From: Aquamicrobium sp. LC103
GTDB taxonomy: Bacteria > Pseudomonadota > Alphaproteobacteria > Rhizobiales > Rhizobiaceae
Direction of reading: 5' to 3'
Assembly: GCF_001014615.2 (NCBI RefSeq)
Contig: NZ_LBCQ02000005.1
Coordinates: 248,001 to 312,000 of the forward strand
Length of the DNA: 64,000 nucleotides
The translations under genes and the position numbers were made by a program. Below are positions 33,282-42,066 of this stretch, piece after piece. The stretch's first letter is position 1. Each line of letters starts with the position of its first letter. The notes below the pieces were generated by a model. The model had not been told where the DNA came from, did not search any database, and was given only the letters and a program-made list of their open reading frames with translations.

Positions 33282-33941
33282 GTGACCTACGGCCAAATTC
33301 TTTGGGGCATTTTCGAGGGATTCCGTGTCACCGGGCTCGTGACTGTCCTCGGTCTCGCCTACGCAATTCCGTTCGCCTTCATATTCGGCATCCTGCAGCA
33401 TATCGCGACAGGCTGGAAAGGAGCGCCGGTTACGATTTTCATCGAGTTCTGGCGCTCGTCTCCCGTCATCGTCCTGCTCTTTGCCTTTTACTACACGCTG
33501 CCGCTGTTCGGCGTCACGCTTTCGGCGCTTTCGGTGGCGGCGATGGTGCTGGGCATGAATATCGGCGGCTATGGAAGTCAGGCGGTGCGCGCGGCATTGC
33601 AGGCGCTTGACCGCGGCCAAACCGAAGCCGGCCTCGCTATTGGGCTCACGCGCAGTCAGGTGCTGGCCTATGTCGAGCTGCCGCAGGCGATAATGGCGAT
33701 GGTCCCGACCTTCATGAATCAGTTCATCCAACTGATCAAATCAACGGCGCTGGTGTCCCTGATCACGCTGACCGACATGACCTATCGCGCAAAGGAAATT
33801 TCGCAGATCGTCTTCGATCCAGTGGCCGTCTATTCGGCGCTCCTGCTGGCCTACCTCATCATATGTTACCCGGTGACGGTGATGGGTCGCCACATCGAGA
33901 AGCGTGTCACCAAAGGCAGGAGGGCGTCGGATGCAATTTGA
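33282..33941 (+). CDS. polar amino acid ABC transporter permease (EhuC-like)
   Basis: 219 aa from GTG 33282 (AAAGGGTAGGGC before). HisMQ-family membrane protein with ILWGIFEGFRVTGLVTVLGLAYAIPFAFIFGIL at the N-terminus and the motif GQTEAGLAIGLTRSQVLAYVELPQAIMAMVPTFMNQFIQLIKSTALVSLI near 120-165. Pairs with the next gene as the membrane channel for the EhuB-like receptor. Confidence 0.9.
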   Translation: MTYGQILWGIFEGFRVTGLVTVLGLAYAIPFAFIFGILQHIATGWKGAPVTIFIEFWRSSPVIVLLFAFYYTLPLFGVTLSALSVAAMVLGMNIGGYGSQAVRAALQALDRGQTEAGLAIGLTRSQVLAYVELPQAIMAMVPTFMNQFIQLIKSTALVSLITLTDMTYRAKEISQIVFDPVAVYSALLLAYLIICYPVTVMGRHIEKRVTKGRRASDAI

Positions 33942-34590
33942 TACTGCATATGCGCTCGAGACGGTGCCGATCATTCTGCAGGCGGCAGGCACGACGATCG
34001 GTGTTGCCGTCGCCAGTTGCTTCGGCGCGGCTCTGCTTGGCTTCGCATGGGAAATCCTTCGCAGATCCGGCCGGATCATGTCCTATGTGATGCGCTTCGT
34101 CATCGACTGCATCCGCTCCACGCCGGTGCTGGCTCAGATATATTTCATCTATTTCGTTTTGCCCTATTACGGGATCAGGTTGCCGGCTCTGCTTGTCGGC
34201 ATATTGTGCCTCAGCTTCTATTATTCAGGCTATCTGGCTGAGGTATTCCGCGCCGGCATCGACATGATCCATCATGGCCAGATGGAAGCGGCGAAGGCGC
34301 TGGGGCTGAGTCGCCGCCACACGATCGCTTTCATCATAGCACCGCAAATGCTGCGCAACATCGCGGCCCCGCTGGGCAACTATTTCGTATCGATCCTGAA
34401 GGCCACGCCTTACCTTGCAGTCATCGCCGTGCCCGAGATGCTCGGAAGCGCGCTCGACATCGCGGCCGAGACCTTCCGCTATGCCGAGCCACTCTTCGTT
34501 TCGGCGGTAATCTTTCTTGGCCTGGCATTCGTTATCTCGCAGCTCGTCGCCCAAATGGAGCGCCGGCTCATGGCATCGCACAGGCGGTAA
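33931..34590 (+). CDS. polar amino acid ABC transporter permease (EhuD-like)
   Basis: 219 aa from ATG 33931, chosen for AGGAGG 7 bp upstream; it overlaps the preceding permease by 11 bp. Membrane segments near residues 15-45, 65-95, 120-150 and 190-215. The cytoplasmic loop MEAAKALGLSRRHTIAFIIAPQMLRNIAAPLGNYFVSILKATPYLAVIAVPEML is the family signature. Forms a heterodimer with the other permease. Confidence 0.9.
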   Translation: MQFDTAYALETVPIILQAAGTTIGVAVASCFGAALLGFAWEILRRSGRIMSYVMRFVIDCIRSTPVLAQIYFIYFVLPYYGIRLPALLVGILCLSFYYSGYLAEVFRAGIDMIHHGQMEAAKALGLSRRHTIAFIIAPQMLRNIAAPLGNYFVSILKATPYLAVIAVPEMLGSALDIAAETFRYAEPLFVSAVIFLGLAFVISQLVAQMERRLMASHRR

Positions 34591-34611
34591 GCGTTCAGAC
34601 AGGGGATTGGC

Positions 34612-35382
34612 GTGACAGTTGATCGGGAAGACAAAAATGGGATGGCGGGCGATCCCGCCGTTCAGTTCGTTGCCGTCGACAAATGGTATGGCAGTTTCCA
34701 GGTGCTTCGCGGCATAGATCTGTCAGTCGGACGTGGGGAGCGGATCGTGATCTGCGGACCTTCCGGTTCGGGCAAATCGACATTGATCCGCTGCATAAAC
34801 GGGCTGGAACGGCACGGGGCGGGCCGCATACTCGTAAACGGCACGGAGATCACGGGGCAGTCCAGGACTATACATGCGCTGCGCCAGGACGTCGGCATGG
34901 TGTTCCAGCATTTCAATCTGTTCCCGCATCTGACGGTTATCGGCAACTGCACGCTCGCGTTGACGAAATCCCGCAAGATCGGCGGCAAGGAGGCACGGGA
35001 CATCGCCATGCATTACCTTGCGCGGGTCAGGATACCGGAGCAGGCCGATAAATATCCTGCTCAGCTTTCGGGCGGCCAGCAGCAGCGCGTGGCAATCGCC
35101 CGCGCTCTATGCCTCAACCCCAAAATCATGCTGTTCGATGAGCCGACTTCCGCGCTTGATCCTGAAATGATCCGGGAGGTCCTCGATGTCATGGTGAGCC
35201 TGGCGCAGGACGGGATGACGATGCTCTGCGTCACGCATGAGATGGGCTTTGCGAAGACCGTTGCCGATCGTGTCGTTTTCATGGATCAAGGATTGATCGT
35301 CGAGCAGGCTCCCCCCGAGGACTTCTTCGCCAATCCACGGGAGGAACGTTCCCGTCATTTCCTGCGTCAATTGCTGAACTAG
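34612..35382 (+). CDS. polar amino acid ABC transporter ATP-binding protein (EhuA/GlnQ-like)
   Basis: 256 aa from GTG 34612 (AGGGGATTGGC upstream). Walker [11 protein letters not shown]-loop [18 protein letters not shown], signature [21 protein letters not shown], Walker [14 protein letters not shown], and [35 protein letters not shown] at the C-terminus. This is the typical GlnQ/HisP layout. Last gene of the operon, followed by a GC-rich inverted repeat before the convergent DapA-like gene. Confidence 0.92.
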   Translation: MTVDREDKNGMAGDPAVQFVAVDKWYGSFQVLRGIDLSVGRGERIVICGPSGSGKSTLIRCINGLERHGAGRILVNGTEITGQSRTIHALRQDVGMVFQHFNLFPHLTVIGNCTLALTKSRKIGGKEARDIAMHYLARVRIPEQADKYPAQLSGGQQQRVAIARALCLNPKIMLFDEPTSALDPEMIREVLDVMVSLAQDGMTMLCVTHEMGFAKTVADRVVFMDQGLIVEQAPPEDFFANPREERSRHFLRQLLN

Positions 35383-35410
35383 CGAGGCCGGCGAGGATAT
35401 TCCGGCTCGC
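35382..35410. terminator. GC-rich hairpin between convergent operons
   Basis: GCGAG(G)CCGG at 35382-35391 pairs with CCGGCTCGC at 35402-35410 (9 bp with a 1-nt bulge). It lies just past the ATPase stop and 10 bp before the end of the convergent gene. No T run on either strand; it may serve both transcripts. Confidence 0.45.
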
Positions 35411-35419
35411 GGGCTTCGC

Positions 35420-36469
35420 TCAGGCGAGCCAACGGCCGAGATTGTCGCGCACGAAATCGTCGTCGTTGAGCTCGGGATAGTCGCGCGCGATCCGATCGAG
35501 TTCCTCGATCTGGCCCGGCCCCATCGTCTCGTTTGGATCGAGGCACCAGATGCCTTCGAGCAGCCCTTGACGGCGCAGCACCTCGTGGATCGCTGCGATA
35601 CAGCCGGCAAAGTCGTTGGCGACGTCGAACAGCACGCCGTTGGCGTCGGTGGTGCGGGCGTCGAGTTCCAGCCATTCGGAGGCCGAGCGCGCATCGGGAC
35701 GCTCGTGAATGTCGGCCAGAAGCTCCACCGCCTTTTTCGTCCACACGGCCCAGTGGCCGAGCAGGCCGCCCTTGACGCGAACGCTGACCGGCTTGCCGTC
35801 GCGAGAAAAGGTGAAGCGCGTTATCAGGTCGGCGACGATGTGATCGTCATTGCCGGTGTAGAGCGTGATGCGCTCTTCCGCGCGCGCGTCGATCACGGCG
35901 CGGACCACGTCGATCGTGCGGTAGCGGTGGAATGGAGCCATCTTGATCGCAATGACGTTGTCGATCTCGGCAAAGCGCTTCCAGAAGGAATAGGGCAGCG
36001 GCTGACCGCCGACCGCTACCTGAAGGTAGAAGCCGACGACCGGCATGACGTCCGCTACCGCGCGGCAGTGGGTGATCAGTTCGTCCTCGCTGGCATCCTT
36101 CATCGCGGCGAGGCCGAGAAGCACGGCATGATAACCCTTGGAGCGGGCAAGCTCCGCCTCGCGCACCGCCTGTTCGGTCTTGCCGATCGCGCCGGCGACG
36201 AGGAACGGTTCAGACGAATGACGTGCAGCTTCCTCAGCGGCGAGCGACAGCACCGGTTCCAGGAGGCCATGGTCGCGGATTTCGAACTGGGTGGTGTGGA
36301 CGGCAACCGCCATGCCGTGCGCGCCCGCGTCGAGGTAGTAGCGCGATAGTGCACGCTGGCGGCGTTCGTCGAGCTTGCGCGAGGCATCAAGTGCAAGAGG
36401 ATGGGCGGGAATGACACCGCCCTTGCGCAGTGCTGCAAGGGGAACGGCGGGGATGTCGTTGATCTTCAT
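35420..36469 (-). CDS. DapA/KDG-aldolase-family lyase
   Basis: 349 aa, longer than the about 300 aa usual in the family. (beta/alpha)8-barrel lyases of this group form a Schiff base with pyruvate-like substrates. The likely Schiff-base lysine is K176 in NVIAIKMAPFHRY and the catalytic tyrosine Y148 in MPVVGFYLQ. The usual early GxxGE motif reads GAIGKTEQ. The C-terminal 60 residues (EWLELDARTTDANGVLFDVANDFAGCIAAIHEVLRRQGLLEGIWCLDPNETMGPGQIEELDRI) extend the barrel. Last gene of a TTT-transporter operon with other sugar-acid enzymes, so cleavage or dehydration of a 2-keto-3-deoxy sugar acid is likely. Overlaps the TetR stop by 4 bp. Confidence 0.82.
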   Translation of the reverse strand: MKINDIPAVPLAALRKGGVIPAHPLALDASRKLDERRQRALSRYYLDAGAHGMAVAVHTTQFEIRDHGLLEPVLSLAAEEAARHSSEPFLVAGAIGKTEQAVREAELARSKGYHAVLLGLAAMKDASEDELITHCRAVADVMPVVGFYLQVAVGGQPLPYSFWKRFAEIDNVIAIKMAPFHRYRTIDVVRAVIDARAEERITLYTGNDDHIVADLITRFTFSRDGKPVSVRVKGGLLGHWAVWTKKAVELLADIHERPDARSASEWLELDARTTDANGVLFDVANDFAGCIAAIHEVLRRQGLLEGIWCLDPNETMGPGQIEELDRIARDYPELNDDDFVRDNLGRWLA

Positions 36470-37188
36470 GGTTGAACTCTTGGAATGTCGATGGAGGAAG
36501 CGTCAGGGCGCAGATAGCCGAGAATGACATCGACGACATGCCTGCGGCGCATGTCGAGCACGTCGCGGGTCTTGGGCAGGGCGAAGATCGCCGAGAGCGT
36601 GTGCCTGTTGGCGATGAAGAAGTAGCAGATGCTGGCAATCGAGATGTAGAGCTGTACGGGGTCCACGCCGGAGCGGAACACGCCTTCGGCTTCACCGCGC
36701 TTCAGAATTTCCTCGATCAGCGCCACGAGCGGACTGTTGAGATCGCGCGCGCGCGCCGAATGCAGGACATGCACGCCGCCATGCATGTTTTCGTCATTGA
36801 TGAGCGAGATGAATTCCGGATGATCGCTGACATAGTCAAAGGAGAAGCCGATCAGTTCCTGCATCGCCGCGCGCGGGGAGCGGTGCGCAAGGTCGAGTTT
36901 GCGCTCTGCTGCGCGGATCTTCTCGTAGGTGACCTCCAGCACGGCGCTGAAGAGATCCTCTTTGGAGCCGAAATAGTGGTAGATCAACGCCTTGTTGCAG
37001 CGGGCGCGCGTGGCTATGGCGTCGATGCGGGTGCCTTTGAGCCCCTTCTTGGCGAATTCCTTTTCGGCGGCCTTCAGGATGCGGGCACGGGTGGCCGCCG
37101 CATCGCGCGTCTGCCGGGGCTTCTCCTTCCCCGACGATGCATCGCTGCGCGACATGGTCTTTGCGCCCCTATACTTAGTAATTGCCAT
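36466..37188 (-). CDS. TetR/AcrR-family regulator of the TTT/sugar-acid operon
   Basis: 240 aa from ATG 37188 (GAGG 6 bp upstream); an in-frame ATG at 37155 is an alternative. Helix-turn-helix: ATRARILKAAEKEFAKKGLKGTRIDAIATRARCNKALIYHYFGSKEDLFSAVLE at about 30-85. The ligand domain contains FDYVSDHPEFISLINDENMHGG, typical of the TetR_C branch seen in RutR-like regulators. It is embedded in the operon it probably controls; the palindrome at the tctC promoter is its likely target. Confidence 0.86.
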   Translation of the reverse strand: MAITKYRGAKTMSRSDASSGKEKPRQTRDAAATRARILKAAEKEFAKKGLKGTRIDAIATRARCNKALIYHYFGSKEDLFSAVLEVTYEKIRAAERKLDLAHRSPRAAMQELIGFSFDYVSDHPEFISLINDENMHGGVHVLHSARARDLNSPLVALIEEILKRGEAEGVFRSGVDPVQLYISIASICYFFIANRHTLSAIFALPKTRDVLDMRRRHVVDVILGYLRPDASSIDIPRVQP

Positions 37189-38200
37189 CGCGAACCTCGA
37201 AATGGGTCGGCTTGCCGAGCGAGGGCCGGCCGTCCGAAAGCCACTTCGCCGTCCAGTCGATCAGGCGCGGCAGCGGCACCGAAGGGTAGCCGAAAAGTTG
37301 CTGCTGGAGACTGGTGTCCACGATCCAGGCCTTGTCCTGCTCCTTGCCGGAAATGGCTGGCTCCCTGCCGAACTTTTCGCCGAATTTCTGGGCGAGCCGG
37401 CGTATGCTGACGAGCTCCGGGCCGGACAGGTTGAGCAGAAACGGCGGATTGTCGGCATGGGCGAGCGACTGCAGCGCGATATCGTTGGCGTCACCCTGCC
37501 AGATGACGTTGCAATGTCCGCTGTCGACCTGCACTGGCTCTCCCGCCTGCACCGCGCTCGCCACATCGTGCAGAACGCCATAGCGCATGTCGATGGCGTA
37601 TGACAGCCGGACGAGCGACACCTTCGTTCCACGCGTGCGCGAGAAATGCTCGAACATGCGCTCGCGGCCGACGCAGGAATTGGCGTATTCGCCGGGCGGA
37701 TTCAGGTCGAGGTCCTCGCGCGCGCCCTGGCCGGTGATGTCCACGAAGGGATAGACGCAGGCCGTCGAGAACGCGGCGATGCGCGCATCCGCGAAGGCCT
37801 CGGCTACGATGGCCGGCACCTGCACGTTCATCGCCCAGGTGAGCGACTGGTTGCCCGCCGAGCCGAATTTGCGGCCGGCCATGAAGACGACGTTGGCGGT
37901 CTTTTCCAACCTATCCACGGCGGTGCGATCGAGCAGGTCGCACTCCACGGTCTCGATGTCCCAGCCTCGGAGTTTCTCCTTCAAGCCGGCTTCCGAAAAG
38001 CGGGCGACGCCGATGACGCGCTTGTGGGGGGCCGCGCGCTTGGCCATGCGGGCGAGCGTCGGGCCCATCTTGCCGCCGACGCCGAGAATGGTGATATCGC
38101 CGTCGAGGCAGGCGAAGGTGTCGATGAGTTTCTGGCTCGGGCGCGACAGCAGCTCCTCGAGCTCTTCCTCGTTGCGGATTTCCGATGGCAGTGCGTTCAT
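37175..38200 (-). CDS. NAD-dependent epimerase/dehydratase family protein
   Basis: 341 aa extended short-chain dehydrogenase. An N-terminal extension (about 35 aa) precedes the Rossmann motif ITILGVGGKMGPTLARMAKRAA (GxGGxxG rather than GxxGxxG). The active site looks like FSTACVYPF near 147, with Tyr and a downstream Lys not in the usual YxxxK spacing (EYANSCVGRERMFE shows Arg at the Lys position). It may therefore be a structural variant acting as a reductase or lacking epimerase chemistry. Context is sugar-acid breakdown. Confidence 0.72.
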   Translation of the reverse strand: MNALPSEIRNEEELEELLSRPSQKLIDTFACLDGDITILGVGGKMGPTLARMAKRAAPHKRVIGVARFSEAGLKEKLRGWDIETVECDLLDRTAVDRLEKTANVVFMAGRKFGSAGNQSLTWAMNVQVPAIVAEAFADARIAAFSTACVYPFVDITGQGAREDLDLNPPGEYANSCVGRERMFEHFSRTRGTKVSLVRLSYAIDMRYGVLHDVASAVQAGEPVQVDSGHCNVIWQGDANDIALQSLAHADNPPFLLNLSGPELVSIRRLAQKFGEKFGREPAISGKEQDKAWIVDTSLQQQLFGYPSVPLPRLIDWTAKWLSDGRPSLGKPTHFEVRDGNY

Positions 38201-38220
38201 TCTGGCGTTTCCCTTGAGCG

Positions 38221-39678
38221 TCAGATGGCTGTCTTTGTATTGAGCATCGCGAACGACCAGTCCTGCGGCGCGATGCTTTGGGCGAGATCGGGTTTGACGG
38301 TGGAGCCGAGTCCCGGTCGGTCGAGAGAGGCGACGGAGAGCGCACCGTCGCGGATGGCGAGCTGGATGCGGCCGCCCGCGCGCTCATAGAGGTCGGGATG
38401 GGCGGCGAGCGCCGCTTCCGCCTCCTGCTCCGGCAGGTGATCGAGCCCGCGGAAATAGTGGTGCCCATTGCGTTCGACATGGCCGATGCCGAGCGCGGCG
38501 ACGACGGCGAGGTCGGCCTGAAGCGAGACTGTGGGCAGGCAGGTCAGGTCTTCGGCCGACTGGAAATAGTCGCCGGGCCGGCCCGTAAGGCGGCTGTGGC
38601 GCGCGGCGAGCATCGCATTCAGAACCGAGCGGATGACGCCCTTGCAGTTCTTGTGACTGACCCCGTGATAGCCGAGGTCGATGGCCTCGCGGAATGCGCT
38701 CGTCCAGCCGTCCGCCTCGTCGATCAGCAGAGGCAGGCCGATTGTCTCGAGCGCCGTTTCGTCGAGCGTGTCGGCGAGGGCGACGGAGCGTTCCAGCGGC
38801 TGCTCGACGAAGAGCGTCGCCCTGTAGAGGGCGTCGAGCGCGGGGCGCGAGCGGACCGCGTCCATCAGCGCGGCGAAGTTCTCCAAGCGCTTGTACTGCT
38901 CGTTGCCGTCGAGCGTGGCAGCAATCGTACGACCGCCGGAGGCGAGCAGACCGGCAATTGCTTCCAGCCGGGCGATATCGGCATCGAGATCGCCGCCGAC
39001 CTTTATCTTGAGATAGCGGATACCGTCTTGGCGCAGATAGTCTTCCAGCGTTTCGGGGAGGCCGTCGCCTGCCGGCTCGAACGGGTCGGCCGCCGTGAGC
39101 GGATCGACCATGCCGATGGTGTGGCGCAGGTCGAGCTTTCCGAACGGTGTCGATGGCAGCGCGTCGTCCACGCTCATCCCAGCAAGTTCCGGGAACACGT
39201 CAGTTGGGCGCAGGCCGAGTGCGTCTTTGGTCAGCATGGCACGGAACCCGAGACCCAGCGCCTTGCCGACGCCGTCGATCATCGCGCGCTCGATCATTGA
39301 GACGCCGAAGGATGCGCCGAGCCGATTGAAGCCGCCTTCGACGGAAGCACGATCCACCGCCACGTCGAGCTGCCGCCACAGTTCGAACGGTGTCGCCTCT
39401 GGCAGGTCGCGGGCAATGCCGGCCGCTAGCTGGACAACCCAGAGCAGGTCGGCGACGTTGTCGGCCGGCGTCTTCTCCGGTCGCTTGTCGAACCATTTGT
39501 AGGCGAGCAGGTCGGAGGAATAGCCGACGACGCTGCGGCCCTCGACCGTCATCTCCAGTTCGAGGGTCAGCGAGGCTGCGGCCTCCATCGTGACGACGCC
39601 GAAGCGGAAGGGCATGCGCGCGAATGCGTTGGTGATGCCGAGCCGGATATCGCCCAGCTTCACCTTGGGCACGGTCAT
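38221..39678 (-). CDS. enolase-superfamily enzyme, mandelate-racemase/sugar-acid-dehydratase type
   Basis: 485 aa, long for the superfamily (usual 360-430). Barrel motifs in order: YLKIKVGGD (KxK) near 222, LDGNEQYKRL near 257, LFVEQPLER near 291, LLIDEADGW near 315 and GYHGVSHKNCKGV near 336, giving the Asp/Glu/Glu metal set and candidate base lysines. Members dehydrate or racemise sugar acids. It lies between an isomerase-like and an epimerase-like gene in a TTT transporter operon. The N-terminal capping domain (IRLGITNAFARMPFRFGVVTMEAAASLTLELEM) is intact. Exact substrate unknown. Confidence 0.82.
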   Translation of the reverse strand: MTVPKVKLGDIRLGITNAFARMPFRFGVVTMEAAASLTLELEMTVEGRSVVGYSSDLLAYKWFDKRPEKTPADNVADLLWVVQLAAGIARDLPEATPFELWRQLDVAVDRASVEGGFNRLGASFGVSMIERAMIDGVGKALGLGFRAMLTKDALGLRPTDVFPELAGMSVDDALPSTPFGKLDLRHTIGMVDPLTAADPFEPAGDGLPETLEDYLRQDGIRYLKIKVGGDLDADIARLEAIAGLLASGGRTIAATLDGNEQYKRLENFAALMDAVRSRPALDALYRATLFVEQPLERSVALADTLDETALETIGLPLLIDEADGWTSAFREAIDLGYHGVSHKNCKGVIRSVLNAMLAARHSRLTGRPGDYFQSAEDLTCLPTVSLQADLAVVAALGIGHVERNGHHYFRGLDHLPEQEAEAALAAHPDLYERAGGRIQLAIRDGALSVASLDRPGLGSTVKPDLAQSIAPQDWSFAMLNTKTAI

Positions 39679-40523
39679 GGGCGGATCTCCAAAGTCTCGA
39701 TGATGCCGCGCAGATAGCCGATGGCGCGCGCGGCGGCGGCAGGCCCGTCGGGGTGATAGTCGAAGGGTTCGACGCCGACCACGCCCTCATAACCAAGGTC
39801 GAACAATCCTTGCAGGATCGGCGCGAAACCGCGTTCGCCCTGGCCGGGCGCGCGCCTGTTGTCGTCGTTAAGATGGATATGGCGGATATGGCCGGACGGC
39901 AGGTGCCGGCGGATGAGCGCGTCTGGCCCCTCGCTTTCACCGCCCCACGCGGCCAAGGTGTCGATCATTGTCGCGAGAGAGGGGAGGCCGATTTCCTCAA
40001 CTATTTCCAGTGCTTCGCCGACATTAGTGACGAAATCGGTCATTGCCGGCGATAGTGGCTCGATGCAGTAGGTGACGCCGGCCTGACCGGCGCGTTCGCC
40101 CGCTTGGCGCAGCAAGACAAGCGCGCTGTCGCGGGCGCGCTGCGGGCTCGATGCATGGGCGAGCACGCGCTGGGTCGGCGAGCCATGGACGATGACCTTG
40201 CCGCCGAGATCGGCGCAGAGCTCGACCATCGCCGCCATATGGTCGCCGGTGCGGCGATGAATGTCCTGATCGTTGCTGGTGAGCGAGAGGCCGGCGGGTA
40301 CGTTCAGCAGCCAATGTAGCCCGGTGACGGCGATGCCTTCTTTTTCCGCCGCACGTCGATAGTTCGCGCGCTGCGTGGAAGTCAGCAGCGCGGGCTCGTC
40401 GGAGAGCGTGAAAGGCGCGATCTCCAGCCCGTCATAGCCGAGCGCGGCTGCAAGCGCGCACTGGCGCTCGAACGGCAACTGCGCCACGACCTCGTTGCAG
40501 AGCGCGATGCGCAAGCCGCTCAT
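39675..40523 (-). CDS. sugar phosphate isomerase/epimerase family protein (xylose-isomerase-like TIM barrel)
   Basis: 282 aa from ATG 40523, overlapping the TctB stop by 4 bp. AP-endonuclease-2-type barrel: RIALCNEVVAQLPFERQCALAAALGYDGLEIAPFTLSDEP at the N-terminus, metal-site regions GGKVIVHGSPTQRVL (His), YCIEPLSPAMTDFVTNVGEAL (Glu), MIDTLAAWGGESEGPDALIRRHLPSGHIRHIHLNDDNRRAPGQGERGF (Asp/His) and VGVEPFDYHPDGP (Glu). Family members isomerise keto acids or sugars such as hydroxypyruvate or ketoses. Overlaps the enolase-superfamily gene by 4 bp, so they are translated together. Confidence 0.82.
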   Translation of the reverse strand: MSGLRIALCNEVVAQLPFERQCALAAALGYDGLEIAPFTLSDEPALLTSTQRANYRRAAEKEGIAVTGLHWLLNVPAGLSLTSNDQDIHRRTGDHMAAMVELCADLGGKVIVHGSPTQRVLAHASSPQRARDSALVLLRQAGERAGQAGVTYCIEPLSPAMTDFVTNVGEALEIVEEIGLPSLATMIDTLAAWGGESEGPDALIRRHLPSGHIRHIHLNDDNRRAPGQGERGFAPILQGLFDLGYEGVVGVEPFDYHPDGPAAAARAIGYLRGIIETLEIRP

Positions 40524-41026
40524 CCGGGCAACCTTACGAGGAATATCTGCACGAAGACGAAGCGCACGACGAATGCGGAACACAGGCCCAGCACGAGGGC
40601 GCCGATGCAAAGCTTCGGAAGCGAAAGCTTTCGCTGCGGATTGAGCAGCTCGGCACCAATCGTGAAGATGAACACGAAAAGCGTGGTGGCGATGATGAAC
40701 GGGACGTTGCCGAACAGGACGAAGCCGTAGGTCATGACCGTCACCAGGGTGAAGATCATGCGGGTGGCGCTGCCAGCAGACCAGTTGAGGATCGGCAGCG
40801 GGGTCGCGCCGCCGCGCCCCGCCATTGCGCGCGCGATCAGCGCCACGCCCAATACGGCCAACACCGTGCTCAGCAAGCCAGGGGTGAGACCAGGCACCGT
40901 GAACGGGTCCGCGTTGCGGTTTTCGAAACGCGGCATTCGCAGTGACTCGATTAGGCCGGCAACGCCAATGATGGTGAAGACGAGACCGCCGATCATGTCG
41001 GTAACGAGTGGACGGGCGCGGGTCAT
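40520..41026 (-). CDS. tripartite tricarboxylate transporter small subunit TctB
   Basis: 168 aa from ATG 41026; upstream in-frame codons lie inside the preceding gene. Four hydrophobic helices, starting DMIGGLVFTIIGVAGLIESLRMP, then GLTPGLLSTVLAVLGVALIARAM and the pair in the C-terminal half (FTLVTVMTYGFVLFGNVPFIIATTLFVFIFTIGAEL). This is the 4-TM subunit of the TTT importer with TctA and TctC below. In this operon it is separated from tctA by an oxidoreductase gene. Overlaps both neighbours by 4 bp. Confidence 0.85.
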   Translation of the reverse strand: MTRARPLVTDMIGGLVFTIIGVAGLIESLRMPRFENRNADPFTVPGLTPGLLSTVLAVLGVALIARAMAGRGGATPLPILNWSAGSATRMIFTLVTVMTYGFVLFGNVPFIIATTLFVFIFTIGAELLNPQRKLSLPKLCIGALVLGLCSAFVVRFVFVQIFLVRLPG

Positions 41027-42066
41027 GGGCGGGCTCCATCTATCCTTGTTGTTTCGCGAAACTGCCGTGCCAGGGAGGTGTCGATGGCGGCAAGCGTCGC
41101 GGCGAGTTCCAGCGCACCCTGTGATGCGTCGCACATCACGGGCGCGCCGTCGCGCACCGCGTTGCGGAAAATTCCGAAGCTTGCCGATAGAAGCACCTCC
41201 GGCGTCGAGGCGAGGGCGGTCCGTGACGAAAGCGATCGCGGGTCTACGCCGTGGCCGCCTGCCGAGCGCTCATAGGCGACCTTCGACAGGACGAGACGGT
41301 TGCGGTTGAAGTCGATGGCGATGTTGCCGGCGCGGCCGATCAGCGTCAGCCTCTTGGTGGTCACTGCGCCCGGCACGAACGCGTCCTCGGCCTCGCCCGC
41401 GACAAGTACGCCAAGCCGCAGCCGGCCCTTCGCGCCATCGGCGAAGCCCAGTTCGATGACGATGTCGTCCGCGACCTCGCTGTCGAGCATGCTCCACGAG
41501 CGCGCCTCGACCTCCACGATCGGCGAACCGGCGAAATGACGCATCAGGTCGAGGAAATGCACGCCATCGTTCTCGGCGAGCGAGGAATCGGCGCGCATCC
41601 GCTTCCATCCCGAAAAGTCGCCGTCGAGGGCGAGCAATTCGCCGATCTCGCCGGCGCTCAGCAGGCGGCGTGCCTCAACGACAAGCGGATGGGCGCGCAG
41701 GACGAGGCCGATCTGGACCGGTAGCAAGCCGGCCGCGTCGATGAGCTGATGCGCTTCCGAAACCGTCTTCACGGCCGGTTTTTCGATCATCACCGGCTTG
41801 CCGGCTTCGAGGGCCGAAAGCGCCAGCGGTAAGTGGAAGGCAGGAGGTGCGACCACATCGACGATGTCGGCGCGGTCCATCAGCGCCGTGGGATCGGCTG
41901 CGAGCCGGTCTTCCGCGATGCCGAGTTGGCTCGCTCGTCTCAGCGCGGCTTGCGATGGGTCGGCTACCATGAGCTCGATGTCGGGATCGAGCCGACGCCA
42001 TGCCTTGGCGTGCGGTTCACCGAACGCGCCGAAGCCGCAGATCAGCACGGTGTCAGCCGTGGCCAT
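41023..42066 (-). CDS. Gfo/Idh/MocA-family NAD(P)-dependent oxidoreductase
   Basis: 347 aa. N-terminal Rossmann fold TVLICGFGAFGEPHAKAWRRLDPDIELMVADPSQAAL; the conserved EKP motif appears as MIEKPAVKTVSEAHQLID near 96; the catalytic-type dihydrodipicolinate-like segment follows (DGVHFLDLMRHFAGSPIVEVEARS, with DxxxH spacing near 170). Oxidises a sugar, polyol or sugar acid with NAD(P). The operon context is uptake and breakdown of an anionic sugar. Confidence 0.88.
   Translation of the reverse strand: MATADTVLICGFGAFGEPHAKAWRRLDPDIELMVADPSQAALRRASQLGIAEDRLAADPTALMDRADIVDVVAPPAFHLPLALSALEAGKPVMIEKPAVKTVSEAHQLIDAAGLLPVQIGLVLRAHPLVVEARRLLSAGEIGELLALDGDFSGWKRMRADSSLAENDGVHFLDLMRHFAGSPIVEVEARSWSMLDSEVADDIVIELGFADGAKGRLRLGVLVAGEAEDAFVPGAVTTKRLTLIGRAGNIAIDFNRNRLVLSKVAYERSAGGHGVDPRSLSSRTALASTPEVLLSASFGIFRNAVRDGAPVMCDASQGALELAATLAAIDTSLARQFRETTRIDGARP

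Noticed and set aside
32097-33731. 544-aa antisense frame opposite the EutD-like gene and permease
   Set aside because: No recognisable domain; plus-strand genes account for the region.
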